This document shows, in pieces, positions 40,050 through 47,817 of a stretch of DNA of 47,817 nt. The notes beneath the pieces were generated by a model. That model had not been told where the DNA came from, did not search any database, and was given only the letters and a program-made list of their open reading frames with translations. Source of the DNA: Arthrobacter sp. DWC3 (GTDB lineage: Bacteria; Actinomycetota; Actinomycetes; Actinomycetales; Micrococcaceae); the NCBI RefSeq assembly GCF_002929375.1, contig NZ_PJIP01000017.1, forward strand, positions 1 to 47,817. Reading direction: 5' to 3'. The stretch's first letter is position 1. Every line of letters begins with the position of its first letter. The position numbers were made by a program, and so were the translations under genes.

Positions 40050-41546
40050 ATGGAGCCCGTTTTGAGCGCAGCACAACCTTCCACCACACCGGGCGTCACC
40101 CCGCCGGCAGCACCAGAGGGACAGTTCGGTGATTTCGACTTCATCGTGGTGTCCAACCGGCTCGCCGTCGATCGCGTCGTCGACGAACACGGCGAGAGCG
40201 CATGGCGCCGGTCGCCCGGCGGCCTCGTGACGGCCCTGGCACCCGTCATGGCGAAGGCCGACGGCGCCTGGGTCGGCTGGCACGGTGCACCGGACGAGAC
40301 ACTCGAGCCCTTCGACGAGTCGAACATGCGCCTCGTGCCCGTACCGCTCAGCGCCGAGGAGGTGGAGCTCTACTACGAGGGCTTCTCGAACGCCACCCTC
40401 TGGCCCCTGTACCACGACGTCATCGCGTCCCCGGAGTTCCACCGCACCTGGTGGGACTCCTACCGGAAGGTCAACGAGCGGTTCGCGGAGGCGACGGCGT
40501 CCGTCGCCGCCGAGGGCGCCACGGTGTGGGTGCAGGACTACCAGCTGCAGCTGGTGCCGAAGATGCTGCGGCAGGCGCGCCCGGACCTGAAGATCGGCTT
40601 CTTCAACCACATCCCCTTCCCGCCCCTGGAGATCTACGCCCAGCTGCCCTGGCGCCGGCAGGTCATCGAGGGCCTCCTCGGCGCCGACCTCATCGGTTTC
40701 CAGCGCCCGAGCGACGCCAGCAACTTCCTCCGTTGCGTGCGCCGCTTCAAGGGCTACACCATCAAGTCCCAGCAGGTGCACGTACCGGCCGACGACGGGA
40801 TCCCCGCCTACGTCTCCCGCGCCGAGGCGTTCCCCATCTCGATCGACACCGCGTCCATCACGGAACTGGCGCACCGCCCGGACGTCATCGAGCGGTCCAG
40901 GGAGATCCGGCGTGAACTGGGCGACCCCCAGCACATCCTGCTCGGTGTCGACCGCCTCGACTACACCAAGGGCATCGGCCACCGGCTCAAGGCCTACGGG
41001 GAGCTGCTCGAGGACGGCGCCATCACCGTCGAGGACGCCGCCCTCATCCAGGTGGCCAGCCCGAGCCGCGAGCGCGTGGAACAGTACCGCCTCCTCCGGG
41101 AGGACATCGAGGGCGCCGTGGGCCGCATCAACGGCACCCACGACACCATGAAGAACACGGCCATCCGCTACCTGCACCACAGCTACCCGGTCGAGGAGAT
41201 GGTGGCGCTGTACCTCGCCGCCGACGTCATGCTCGTCACGGCACTGCGCGACGGCATGAACCTCGTCGCCAAGGAGTACGTGGCAGCGCGCACCGGCAAC
41301 ACGGGCATGCTTGTGCTCAGCGAGTTCGCGGGCGCCGCGGACACGCTCCGGCAGGCGATCCTCGTGAACCCGCACGACATCGACGGCCTCAAGGCCGCGA
41401 TCGTCTCGGCCATCTCGATGCCGAAGGCAGAGGCCATGCGGCGCATGCGGCTGATGCGCCGCCAGGTGGTACAGAACGACGTCGAACGCTGGTCGCAGGC
41501 GTTCCTCAGCGCCCTCCAGTCCGGGAGCCCCGCCAGTGGCGATTGA
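40050..41546 (+). CDS. otsA: Trehalose-6-phosphate synthase
   Basis: 498 residues, GT20 glycosyltransferase that joins UDP- or GDP-glucose with glucose-6-phosphate. Features: SNRLAVDRV and SPGGLVTAL (nucleotide-sugar site) near residue 35-65, WVQDYQLQLVP, HIPFPPLEIY, and LGVDRLDYTKGI with RDGMNLVAKEY, the donor-binding region. Residues 1-28 are a disordered extension. ATG 40050 is chosen; a short 6-codon ATG frame starts 5 bases earlier. TAGAGT at 40020-40025 may be the -10. The 3' end overlaps otsB, so one operon supplies trehalose for osmotic and desiccation protection. Confidence 0.96.
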   Translation: MEPVLSAAQPSTTPGVTPPAAPEGQFGDFDFIVVSNRLAVDRVVDEHGESAWRRSPGGLVTALAPVMAKADGAWVGWHGAPDETLEPFDESNMRLVPVPLSAEEVELYYEGFSNATLWPLYHDVIASPEFHRTWWDSYRKVNERFAEATASVAAEGATVWVQDYQLQLVPKMLRQARPDLKIGFFNHIPFPPLEIYAQLPWRRQVIEGLLGADLIGFQRPSDASNFLRCVRRFKGYTIKSQQVHVPADDGIPAYVSRAEAFPISIDTASITELAHRPDVIERSREIRRELGDPQHILLGVDRLDYTKGIGHRLKAYGELLEDGAITVEDAALIQVASPSRERVEQYRLLREDIEGAVGRINGTHDTMKNTAIRYLHHSYPVEEMVALYLAADVMLVTALRDGMNLVAKEYVAARTGNTGMLVLSEFAGAADTLRQAILVNPHDIDGLKAAIVSAISMPKAEAMRRMRLMRRQVVQNDVERWSQAFLSALQSGSPASGD

Positions 41547-42315
41547 CGCGGGACTGCACGCCGCGCTCCGCGTCCTCGCCGCCACTCCGCACCTGCTCGT
41601 GGCACTGGACTTCGACGGCACCCTCGCCCCGCTCGTCGAGCGGGCGGAGGACGCGCGGGCCCTCCCGGCATCGGCCGCGGCCCTCCGCGCCCTGGCGGCA
41701 CTGCCCGGCACGACGACGGCGCTGATCTCGGGGCGCGCCCTCGACAGCCTCCGGGCCGCCGCTAATCCTCCCGCGGAGACCATGCTGGTCGGCAGCCACG
41801 GGGCGGAGACGTGGACCGGTCCGGACGGCGCACCCCTCGCGCTGACACCAGACCAGGAGGAACTCCTGGCCCGGGCCGTCGACGTCGTCGAACGGGTCGT
41901 CGCCACGCACGAGGGGACCCGCATCGAGTTCAAGCCGGCCGGCGTCGTCCTCCACACCAGGACCGCCGCCGACGACATCGCCGAGGCCGCCGTCGCCTCC
42001 GCCCGGGCGGCCCTGGAGCGGTTCGGGGACCTGAGCGTCACCGACGGCAAGCGCGTCCTCGAGATCGCGGTGGTCGAGGCCGACAAGGGGCAGGGACTGG
42101 CCCTGCTGCGTCAGGTGACAGGGGCCACCGGGGTGCTCTTCGCGGGCGACGACGTCACCGACGAGAACGCGCAGCGCACGCTGGGCCCGGACGACATCGG
42201 CATCAGGATCGGCCCGGGCGCGACCGCCGCCCGTTTCACCGTGGCCGCACCGGAGGACTTCTCCGACGTGCTGCAGGAACTCGTGGCCCTGCGTGGATCT
42301 GGTGCACGCGGCTAG
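41536..42315 (+). CDS. otsB: Trehalose-6-phosphate phosphatase
   Basis: 259 residues, HAD-superfamily phosphatase completing trehalose synthesis. Nucleophile motif DFDGT (25-29, Asp25 and Asp27), motif II Ser in LISGR, the Lys of KRVLEIAV region and the acidic motif GDDVTDE. The cap (about 105-180) carries GSHGAE and GVVLH. GTG start overlaps the end of otsA by 11 bases, indicating translational coupling. No regulator is adjacent. Confidence 0.95.
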   Translation: MAIDAGLHAALRVLAATPHLLVALDFDGTLAPLVERAEDARALPASAAALRALAALPGTTTALISGRALDSLRAAANPPAETMLVGSHGAETWTGPDGAPLALTPDQEELLARAVDVVERVVATHEGTRIEFKPAGVVLHTRTAADDIAEAAVASARAALERFGDLSVTDGKRVLEIAVVEADKGQGLALLRQVTGATGVLFAGDDVTDENAQRTLGPDDIGIRIGPGATAARFTVAAPEDFSDVLQELVALRGSGARG

Positions 42316-42447
42316 GGAACGTGTCATACTACGGAAGCGCGGCCCCGAGCCACCGGTACTGCTGGCCGACCGCGCGTCACAACTGAATATCTTCCATTCA
42401 CTACGGATCGTCGGGCACGTACCTGCCCGTGAAAAGGAACCAGAACC

Positions 42448-43536
<1,089 letters not shown>

Positions 43537-43571
43537 TCTCCTCGCGGGACCACGCACTACGTACGACGACG

Positions 43572-43620
43572 GCGGTGGCGCCGCCGGGCCCCTCACGGGG
43601 TGCCCGGCGGACGCCACCGC
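43572..43620 (+). terminator. Bulged GC hairpin after the ABC ATPase gene
   Basis: Arms GCGGTGGCG-CCGCCGGGC-CCC and the complement from 43600 to 43620 pair with two single-base bulges. It lies 36 bases beyond the stop codon and 65 bases before the DUF4032 start. Confidence 0.65.
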
Positions 43621-43684
43621 TCCGTTTAACGGCAACTACGCTTGAGCCGGACCCTTCTTCCCGCCCTACCGCGAAGGCAGCACC

Positions 43685-45049
43685 ATGACAGAGACCTCGA
43701 ACGCCCAGTGGCATGACGAGCCGACGGACTACGCCCAGACCGGCAAGCTGCCGCGGCTGAAGCCGGCGTCGTCCGCCAGCCCGGACTCACTGGGGTCGCT
43801 GAACATCACCGCTGCGGCCACGGACCCGGAGCTTCTCGACCTCCCCTGGCACATCGCCCTGGAAGAGTGGCCGGCCAGCGCTCTCGCCGCGCTCCCCCGC
43901 GGTATCTCGCGGCACATCGTGCGCTTCGCGCACCTCGGCGGGTCCGTGATCGCCGTCAAGGAGACGGGTGAGCACATCGCCCGCCACGAGTACCACATGC
44001 TGCGCAAGCTGCAGCGACTGGACGTCCCGTGCGTGGAACCCGTCGCGGTCATCTCGGGTCGCACCACCCCCGAGGGCGAGGAACTCGACCCCGTCCTCGT
44101 CACGCGCCACCTCAAGTTCTCGCTGCCCTACCGCGCCCTGTTCTCCCAGACCCTCCGGCGGGACACGCTGACCCGGCTCATCGACGCACAGGCGCTGCTC
44201 CTCGTCCGCCTGCACCTCGTCGGGTTCTACTGGGGCGATGTCTCGCTCTCGAACACACTGTTCCGGCGTGATGCCGGCGCGTTCGCCGCCTACCTCGTCG
44301 ACGCAGAGACCGGGGAGCTGTACCCCGAACTGTCCACCGGCCAGCGGGAGTACGACCTCGAGATCGCACGCGTGAACATCGCAGGCGAGCTGATGGACCT
44401 GGCCGAGGGCGGGCTCATCGAGGAGAAGGTGGACCCGCTCGCCACGAGCGAGCTGATCATGGACAGCTACCGTCGGCTCTGGACGGAGCTCACGGAGCAG
44501 GAGTCCTTCGAGCTCGGCGAACGGTGGCGCGTGGGGGCGCGGATCCGGCGGCTCAACGAGCTCGGGTTCGACGTCGAGGAGTATGCGATCCGGTCGGCTG
44601 CGAACGGTACCCAGATCCAGTTGCAGCCCAAGGTCGTGGATGCGGGTCACCACAGCCGCCGCCTCCTCCGGCTGACCGGGCTCGACGCGCAGGAGAACCA
44701 GGCCCGCCGGCTCCTCAATGACATGGACGCATACCGTGCCGACAGCAACCCGACGCTCGACGAGGAGTTCAGCGCCCACCTCTGGGTGAACGAGGTCTTC
44801 GAGCCGATCGTGCGGGCCGTACCCCGCGAGCTGGGCGGGAAGCTCGAGCCCGCCCAGGTGGTCCACGAGGTGCTCGAACACCGGTGGTACATGTCGGAGC
44901 GCGAGGACCGGAACGTCCCCCTGGCGGAGGCCGTGCAGTCCTACCTCGACGACGAGCTGCGGCACCGGCGCGACGAGGCGGCCATCATGCTGACGGCCGA
45001 CGCCAGGACGATCGGCATCGACGAGGACTCGGAGTACGGCGACAACTAG
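43685..45049 (+). CDS. DUF4032 kinase-like protein
   Basis: 454 residues. Residues 75-240 have a protein- or lipopolysaccharide-kinase-like fold: VIAVKETGEHIARHEYHML (Lys and Glu of the N-lobe), the catalytic loop WGDVSLSNTLFR (with D and N in place of HRD-x4-N) and LVDAETGE (DFG-like Asp). Residues 245-450 are the DUF4032 region, Arg-rich and helical. Activity is untested; it may phosphorylate a carbohydrate or protein. GAAGG lies 8 bases before the ATG. A strong terminator follows. Confidence 0.85.
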   Translation: MTETSNAQWHDEPTDYAQTGKLPRLKPASSASPDSLGSLNITAAATDPELLDLPWHIALEEWPASALAALPRGISRHIVRFAHLGGSVIAVKETGEHIARHEYHMLRKLQRLDVPCVEPVAVISGRTTPEGEELDPVLVTRHLKFSLPYRALFSQTLRRDTLTRLIDAQALLLVRLHLVGFYWGDVSLSNTLFRRDAGAFAAYLVDAETGELYPELSTGQREYDLEIARVNIAGELMDLAEGGLIEEKVDPLATSELIMDSYRRLWTELTEQESFELGERWRVGARIRRLNELGFDVEEYAIRSAANGTQIQLQPKVVDAGHHSRRLLRLTGLDAQENQARRLLNDMDAYRADSNPTLDEEFSAHLWVNEVFEPIVRAVPRELGGKLEPAQVVHEVLEHRWYMSEREDRNVPLAEAVQSYLDDELRHRRDEAAIMLTADARTIGIDEDSEYGDN

Positions 45050-45062
45050 GCGGCAGGCAAGA

Positions 45063-45097
45063 GGAAGGACCGGCAGCCATCGGCTGCCGGTCCTTCC
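45063..45097. terminator. Terminator with perfect 16-bp stem
   Basis: Arms 45063-45078 and 45082-45097 pair exactly around an ATC loop. It lies between the convergent DUF4032 and DUF4190 genes and serves both. Confidence 0.88.
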
Positions 45098-45125
45098 GGT
45101 GCGTGCGGTTACAGAGCGCTGCGGG

Positions 45126-45623
45126 CTACGGGCAGGTCGTCGTCTGGCCCTGGACAGTGACGGGGGTGCCCGTCGGCAGGCCCTGGCAGGCCTCGATGAT
45201 CTGTCCGGCCACGTCGGCGGCGAAGCTCGCGATCACGGCGATGAGGATCGCGCCGAGGACCGTGAACACCGCGCCGATGATGATGCCGGCCAGGGCGAAC
45301 CCGTTGCCCATCTTCGCCTTGCGGGACTGCACGAAGGCGATGATGCTGATGACCAGGCCGACAGGCGCGATCAGGATGGCGAGGATGAAACCGACGATCC
45401 CGAGCGTGCGGCCCGGGTTCTCCGTGACCTGGCCCTGGTAGCCCTGCTGTCCCGGGTAGTTGCCCGCCCCCGAGCCGTACTGTGCCTGCTGGCCGTAGGG
45501 CGACTGCTGACCGTAGGGCGACGCGCTCTGCTCGCCGTACCGGGGCTGGTTCTGCCCGTACTGCGGTTGGTTCTGCTGGCCGTAGGGCGAGTTGCCCTGC
45601 GATTCCGGGTTGTTCTCGGTCAT
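45126..45623 (-). CDS. DUF4190 membrane protein with Gln/Tyr/Gly-rich N-terminus
   Basis: 165 residues. Residues 1-68 are repeats of SPYGQQ and QNQPQYGQ type. Two helices (about 73-97 and 108-130) bracket the short loop QSRKAKMGNGFALAG, the DUF4190 signature, followed by a small C-terminal domain with two Cys (EACQGLPTGTPVTVQGQTTTC). The N-terminal repeats parallel those of the TM2 protein at 11984. ATG 45623 has GGGGG upstream. Confidence 0.85.
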   Translation of the reverse strand: MTENNPESQGNSPYGQQNQPQYGQNQPRYGEQSASPYGQQSPYGQQAQYGSGAGNYPGQQGYQGQVTENPGRTLGIVGFILAILIAPVGLVISIIAFVQSRKAKMGNGFALAGIIIGAVFTVLGAILIAVIASFAADVAGQIIEACQGLPTGTPVTVQGQTTTCP

Positions 45624-45725
45624 GGTGCCCCCAAGGGAAGTCGTGGAAGAAGCGGAGTCGTCTCCGGCAATTTCCTGAACAGTATCACTGGGCGGCAGCA
45701 CGGATGAGGAGCGGCGACGCAACGA

Positions 45726-47096
45726 TCAGGAGACGATCGCCTTGCCGGGATTGAGGATGTTGGAGGGGTCGAAGACCTGCTTGAGGCGGGCCTGCAGGTC
45801 GATGACCTCGGGCGACTGCTCCCAGGCGAGCCAACGGCGCTTGTACTGACCCACGCCGTGCTCGCCCGTGATCGTCCCGCCGAGGTCGAGCGCGTGCCTC
45901 ACCGATTCGTCCAGCGCTTTCTCCAGGCATTCCTGGGCCACCGGTCCCTCGCTCCGCTCCACCCAGAACGTCGGATGCAGGTTCCCGTCACCCGCGTGCG
46001 CCACGACCTTGAGGTTGACCCCGTGCCGGACGGCCATGTCCTCGAGAGCCGCCACGTACGGCACGAGCTTCGATTTCGGGACCGCCACGTCCTCCCCCAC
46101 CCTGTACAGGTCGTCGACCTCGTCGCCCCTGCTGTGCCTCCGCAGGTCGATCAGCCGGTCCGCCTCGTCCGACCCCTGCTCGCTGATCACGGCGCCCAGC
46201 CCCGTGAGCACCTCCCTCACGGCGGCCGCCTCCGCCGCCGCTCCGTACCCGTCGGTCTGCACGAGCAGCAACGAGCCACCCCGGAGCCGCAGGTCCGAAC
46301 CGTGGGCGCCGTCGAGCGCCTCGAGGGTCCTGCCGTCCAGGAGTTCGAGGATTGCCGGCTGGACGCGGGCACGCCCGATCGCGAGCACGCCGGCGGCCGC
46401 CTGCGGGAAGTCGTCGAAGAAGGCCGCCAGCGTGTGGATCGCCTGGGGCAGGTAGCGCAGGCGCACGGTGATTCCGACGACGACGCCGAGGGTGCCCTCC
46501 GACCCCGTGATCAGCGCCGTGAGATCGTAGCCCGCCACGCCCTTGAAGGTGCGATGGCCGGTCGAGATGAGGGTGCCGTCCGCCAGCACGACGTCGAGGG
46601 CCAGCACCGAATCGCGGGTCACCCCGTACTTGGCGCAGCGAAGGCCCCCAGCGTTGGTGGCGACGTTCCCGCCGAGGGTGGACCACCGGTAGCTTGCAGG
46701 ATCAGGCGCGTACATCAGGCCGTACCGGGCCACGGCGGCATTCAGGTCGGCGTTGATCACGCCCGGCTCCACGACGGCTGTCTCGTCGTCGGGATGGACC
46801 TCCACGATCCGGTTCATCAGTTCCAGTGACAGGATGACGCAGCCCGTCGTGGCGTGGGCGCCTCCCGAGACCCCGGAGCCGGCTCCTCGGCTGACGACCG
46901 GCACCCCATGGCGCGTCGCCCATCGCAGAAGCACCTGAACGTCCTCGACGGAGCGAGCACGGACGACGGCGACGGGCAGCGCCGCCTCCAGGATCGGCCC
47001 CTGGTCGCGGGAGTACCGCGTCAGGTCGGCCGGCGTCGTCGAGATCCTTCCCGGAAGCGCTGCCGTCAGCTCCTCGAGGGCGGCCCCGTCGATCAC
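45726..47096 (-). CDS. FAD-linked oxidase, GlcD/D-lactate dehydrogenase type
   Basis: 456 residues. FAD-binding PCMH domain (about 45-225) with VPVVSRGAGSGVSGGA and STLGGNVATNAGGLRCAKYGVT, then the FAD-oxidase C domain with GDGNLHP and the end motif TGEHGVGQYKRRWL ... DPSNILNPGK, typical of glycolate oxidase subunit D and D-lactate dehydrogenase. No GlcE/GlcF genes are adjacent, so a single-subunit D-2-hydroxyacid dehydrogenase is likely. GTG start; its first bases overlap the TGA of the SRPBCC gene (GTGA), so both are coupled. Confidence 0.92.
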   Translation of the reverse strand: MIDGAALEELTAALPGRISTTPADLTRYSRDQGPILEAALPVAVVRARSVEDVQVLLRWATRHGVPVVSRGAGSGVSGGAHATTGCVILSLELMNRIVEVHPDDETAVVEPGVINADLNAAVARYGLMYAPDPASYRWSTLGGNVATNAGGLRCAKYGVTRDSVLALDVVLADGTLISTGHRTFKGVAGYDLTALITGSEGTLGVVVGITVRLRYLPQAIHTLAAFFDDFPQAAAGVLAIGRARVQPAILELLDGRTLEALDGAHGSDLRLRGGSLLLVQTDGYGAAAEAAAVREVLTGLGAVISEQGSDEADRLIDLRRHSRGDEVDDLYRVGEDVAVPKSKLVPYVAALEDMAVRHGVNLKVVAHAGDGNLHPTFWVERSEGPVAQECLEKALDESVRHALDLGGTITGEHGVGQYKRRWLAWEQSPEVIDLQARLKQVFDPSNILNPGKAIVS

Positions 47097-47632
47097 GACC
47101 CTCCCATGAAACGCTGGAAGCGCGACAGCGCGAGAGGCCAGAAGCCCTGGTAGAAGTCGTAGAGGTCCTGCGGATCCGCCGCGGACCATCCGGTGTGGAC
47201 GACAGTGAGGGTGGTGCCGGCGCGCACATCATCAGCCGGGCCCCCTCCCGACCCCGTGGAGGCGGCGGCGCCCGGACGGGACGGCGCGGAACCTTCTCCG
47301 TCCATCGCCAGCCGCACCAGCGTGGTGGATGCGGATCCTACGTGCCTCCACTGCAGTTCGAGCCACTCCCCGGGCCGGCTGTCGGTCACCTCGCCCCACA
47401 CGTTCTCGTCGTCGTCCGCAGACGTCTCCACCAGCGCGTTGTCCTCGAGGTCGAAGAAGCTGTCGGCACCCCAGCGGCTGAGCTCCTCCGCCGGCCACCA
47501 CAGGTGGAGGTGCTCCATGAGCCCCGCCCATGCGTGGTCGGGCGGGGCGGGAACAGCTACTGCGGCGCGTAGGTCCGGTCTGGGCCCGGGGACGTCGGCC
47601 ACGACGGGGGGATGGGAGAACAAACCACTCAT
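47093..47632 (-). CDS. SRPBCC (START-like) domain protein
   Basis: 179 residues. N-terminal region is Pro-rich; VAVPAPPDHAWAGLMEHLHLWWPAEE and VTDSRPGEWLELQWRH follow, then a Gly/Ser-rich insertion (about 118-142), and TTLTVVHTGWS with the final YDFYQGFWPLALSRFQRFMGG. This is an AHSA1/SRPBCC fold binding hydrophobic ligands; the ligand is unknown. A probable leaderless promoter lies just upstream (TAGGGT). The gene heads an operon with the FAD oxidase. Confidence 0.85.
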   Translation of the reverse strand: MSGLFSHPPVVADVPGPRPDLRAAVAVPAPPDHAWAGLMEHLHLWWPAEELSRWGADSFFDLEDNALVETSADDDENVWGEVTDSRPGEWLELQWRHVGSASTTLVRLAMDGEGSAPSRPGAAASTGSGGGPADDVRAGTTLTVVHTGWSAADPQDLYDFYQGFWPLALSRFQRFMGGS

Positions 47633-47638
47633 GTATCG

Positions 47639-47644
47639 ACCCTA
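47639..47644 (-). promoter_or_regulatory. -10 element of a probable leaderless promoter
   Basis: TAGGGT (minus strand) ends 6 bases before the ATG at 47632, with no Shine-Dalgarno sequence. The spacing equals that before 30200. Confidence 0.45.
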
Positions 47645-47649
47645 CCGCT

Positions 47650-47740
47650 GGGGGTGGGCGTGGTGGGTGGTGGGTGGGCCTGGTGGGTGGGTCTGCTGGG
47701 TGGGTCTGCTGGGTGTCGGTGGGGGGGGGTGGTGTTGGGT
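47650..47740 (+). repeat. G-rich tract with guanine-quadruplex potential
   Basis: A run of more than ten GGG blocks with short spacers, including the 13-bp unit GGGTGGGTCTGCT twice in tandem (47685-47710) and a run of nine G. The G-rich strand is the plus strand, directly upstream of the minus-strand SRPBCC promoter. Confidence 0.8.
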
Positions 47741-47765
47741 GTGTGTTTTGGTGGTTAAAGAGGTG

Positions 47766-47790
47766 GAGGCCCCACCGGTGGTGGGGCCTC
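47766..47790. terminator. Hairpin at the right edge
   Basis: 11-bp arms GAGGCCCCACC and GGTGGGGCCTC around a GGT loop, probably the terminator of a gene whose coding part lies outside the window. Confidence 0.7.
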
Positions 47791-47817
47791 TGCCTGTTAG
47801 TGGTTGTCCGGCGGTGT

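Noticed and set aside
38493-42086. A 1197-codon open frame on the minus strand opposite rsgA, tRNA-Thr, otsA and otsB
   Set aside because: It runs antisense across four convincing genes including a tRNA; long antisense frames are expected in very GC-rich DNA, and the protein has no family resemblance.

Overview
The window is chromosomal DNA of a high-GC actinobacterium, most likely a Micrococcaceae member (Arthrobacter in the broad sense). The reasons are the very high GC third positions, frequent GTG and TTG starts, a CIRCE-controlled stand-alone groEL with a Gly-Met tail, actinobacterial marker families (DUF3027, DUF3263, LytR_C, the long cold-shock protein, DUF4032), a bacterial XPB helicase and a lysine-type FemAB transferase. 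No rRNA, insertion sequence, prophage or CRISPR array is visible; one tRNA (Thr-UGU) is present. Genus assignment is inference from gene content.

Layout. 0-2.5 kb: minus-strand cold-shock protein, DUF3027 protein and MFS exporter. 2.6-9.8 kb: plus-strand helicase-associated protein and XPB helicase, an OmpR-type two-component system and a WXG100 protein. 10-15 kb: groEL with CIRCE promoter, TM2 protein, LytR_C and DUF3263 proteins, uracil-DNA glycosylase. 15-20 kb: ThrE-like exporter and FemAB transferase facing an aldo/keto reductase/epimerase pair and an acidic protein. 20-23 kb: DHA2 exporter and Old Yellow Enzyme. 23-32 kb: an accessory, stress-flavoured stretch with small proteins, a baeRF/Rv2629-type protein in operon with a pyruvate-oxidase-like TPP enzyme, an SDR, a coiled-coil membrane protein, a phosphoesterase and a Bcr/CflA exporter. 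31.5-36.9 kb: a tandem universal stress protein, a DosR-like response regulator, a DosS-like GAF kinase, a STAS-like protein and a divergent GH16-like protein. 36.9-38.5 kb: a YgiB/YgiC-like lipoprotein plus ATP-grasp pair. 38.5-45 kb: rsgA, tRNA-Thr, otsA-otsB, a MalK/MsmK-type ABC ATPase and a DUF4032 kinase-like protein. 45-47.8 kb: DUF4190 protein, GlcD-type FAD oxidase, SRPBCC protein and a G-rich tract.

The most interesting part is 23-36 kb. A DosR/DosS-type pair lies beside a tandem Usp, and two near-identical palindromes of the form GGGCCnAAnGGnCCC, resembling the mycobacterial DosR box, lie at its two ends (32566 and 35964). A baeRF protein of the Rv2629 type, a DosR-regulon family in Mycobacterium tuberculosis, lies 8 kb away. 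Four TAAG-N4-CTTA-type palindromes sit in the promoter regions of the small stress-like genes at 23.6-29.5 kb. Together these suggest a dormancy or redox-stress regulon with two operator classes. Other regulatory structure includes probable leaderless promoters at five genes, a leader ORF coupled to usp, and a leader ORF with a ribosome-site-masking hairpin before rsgA.
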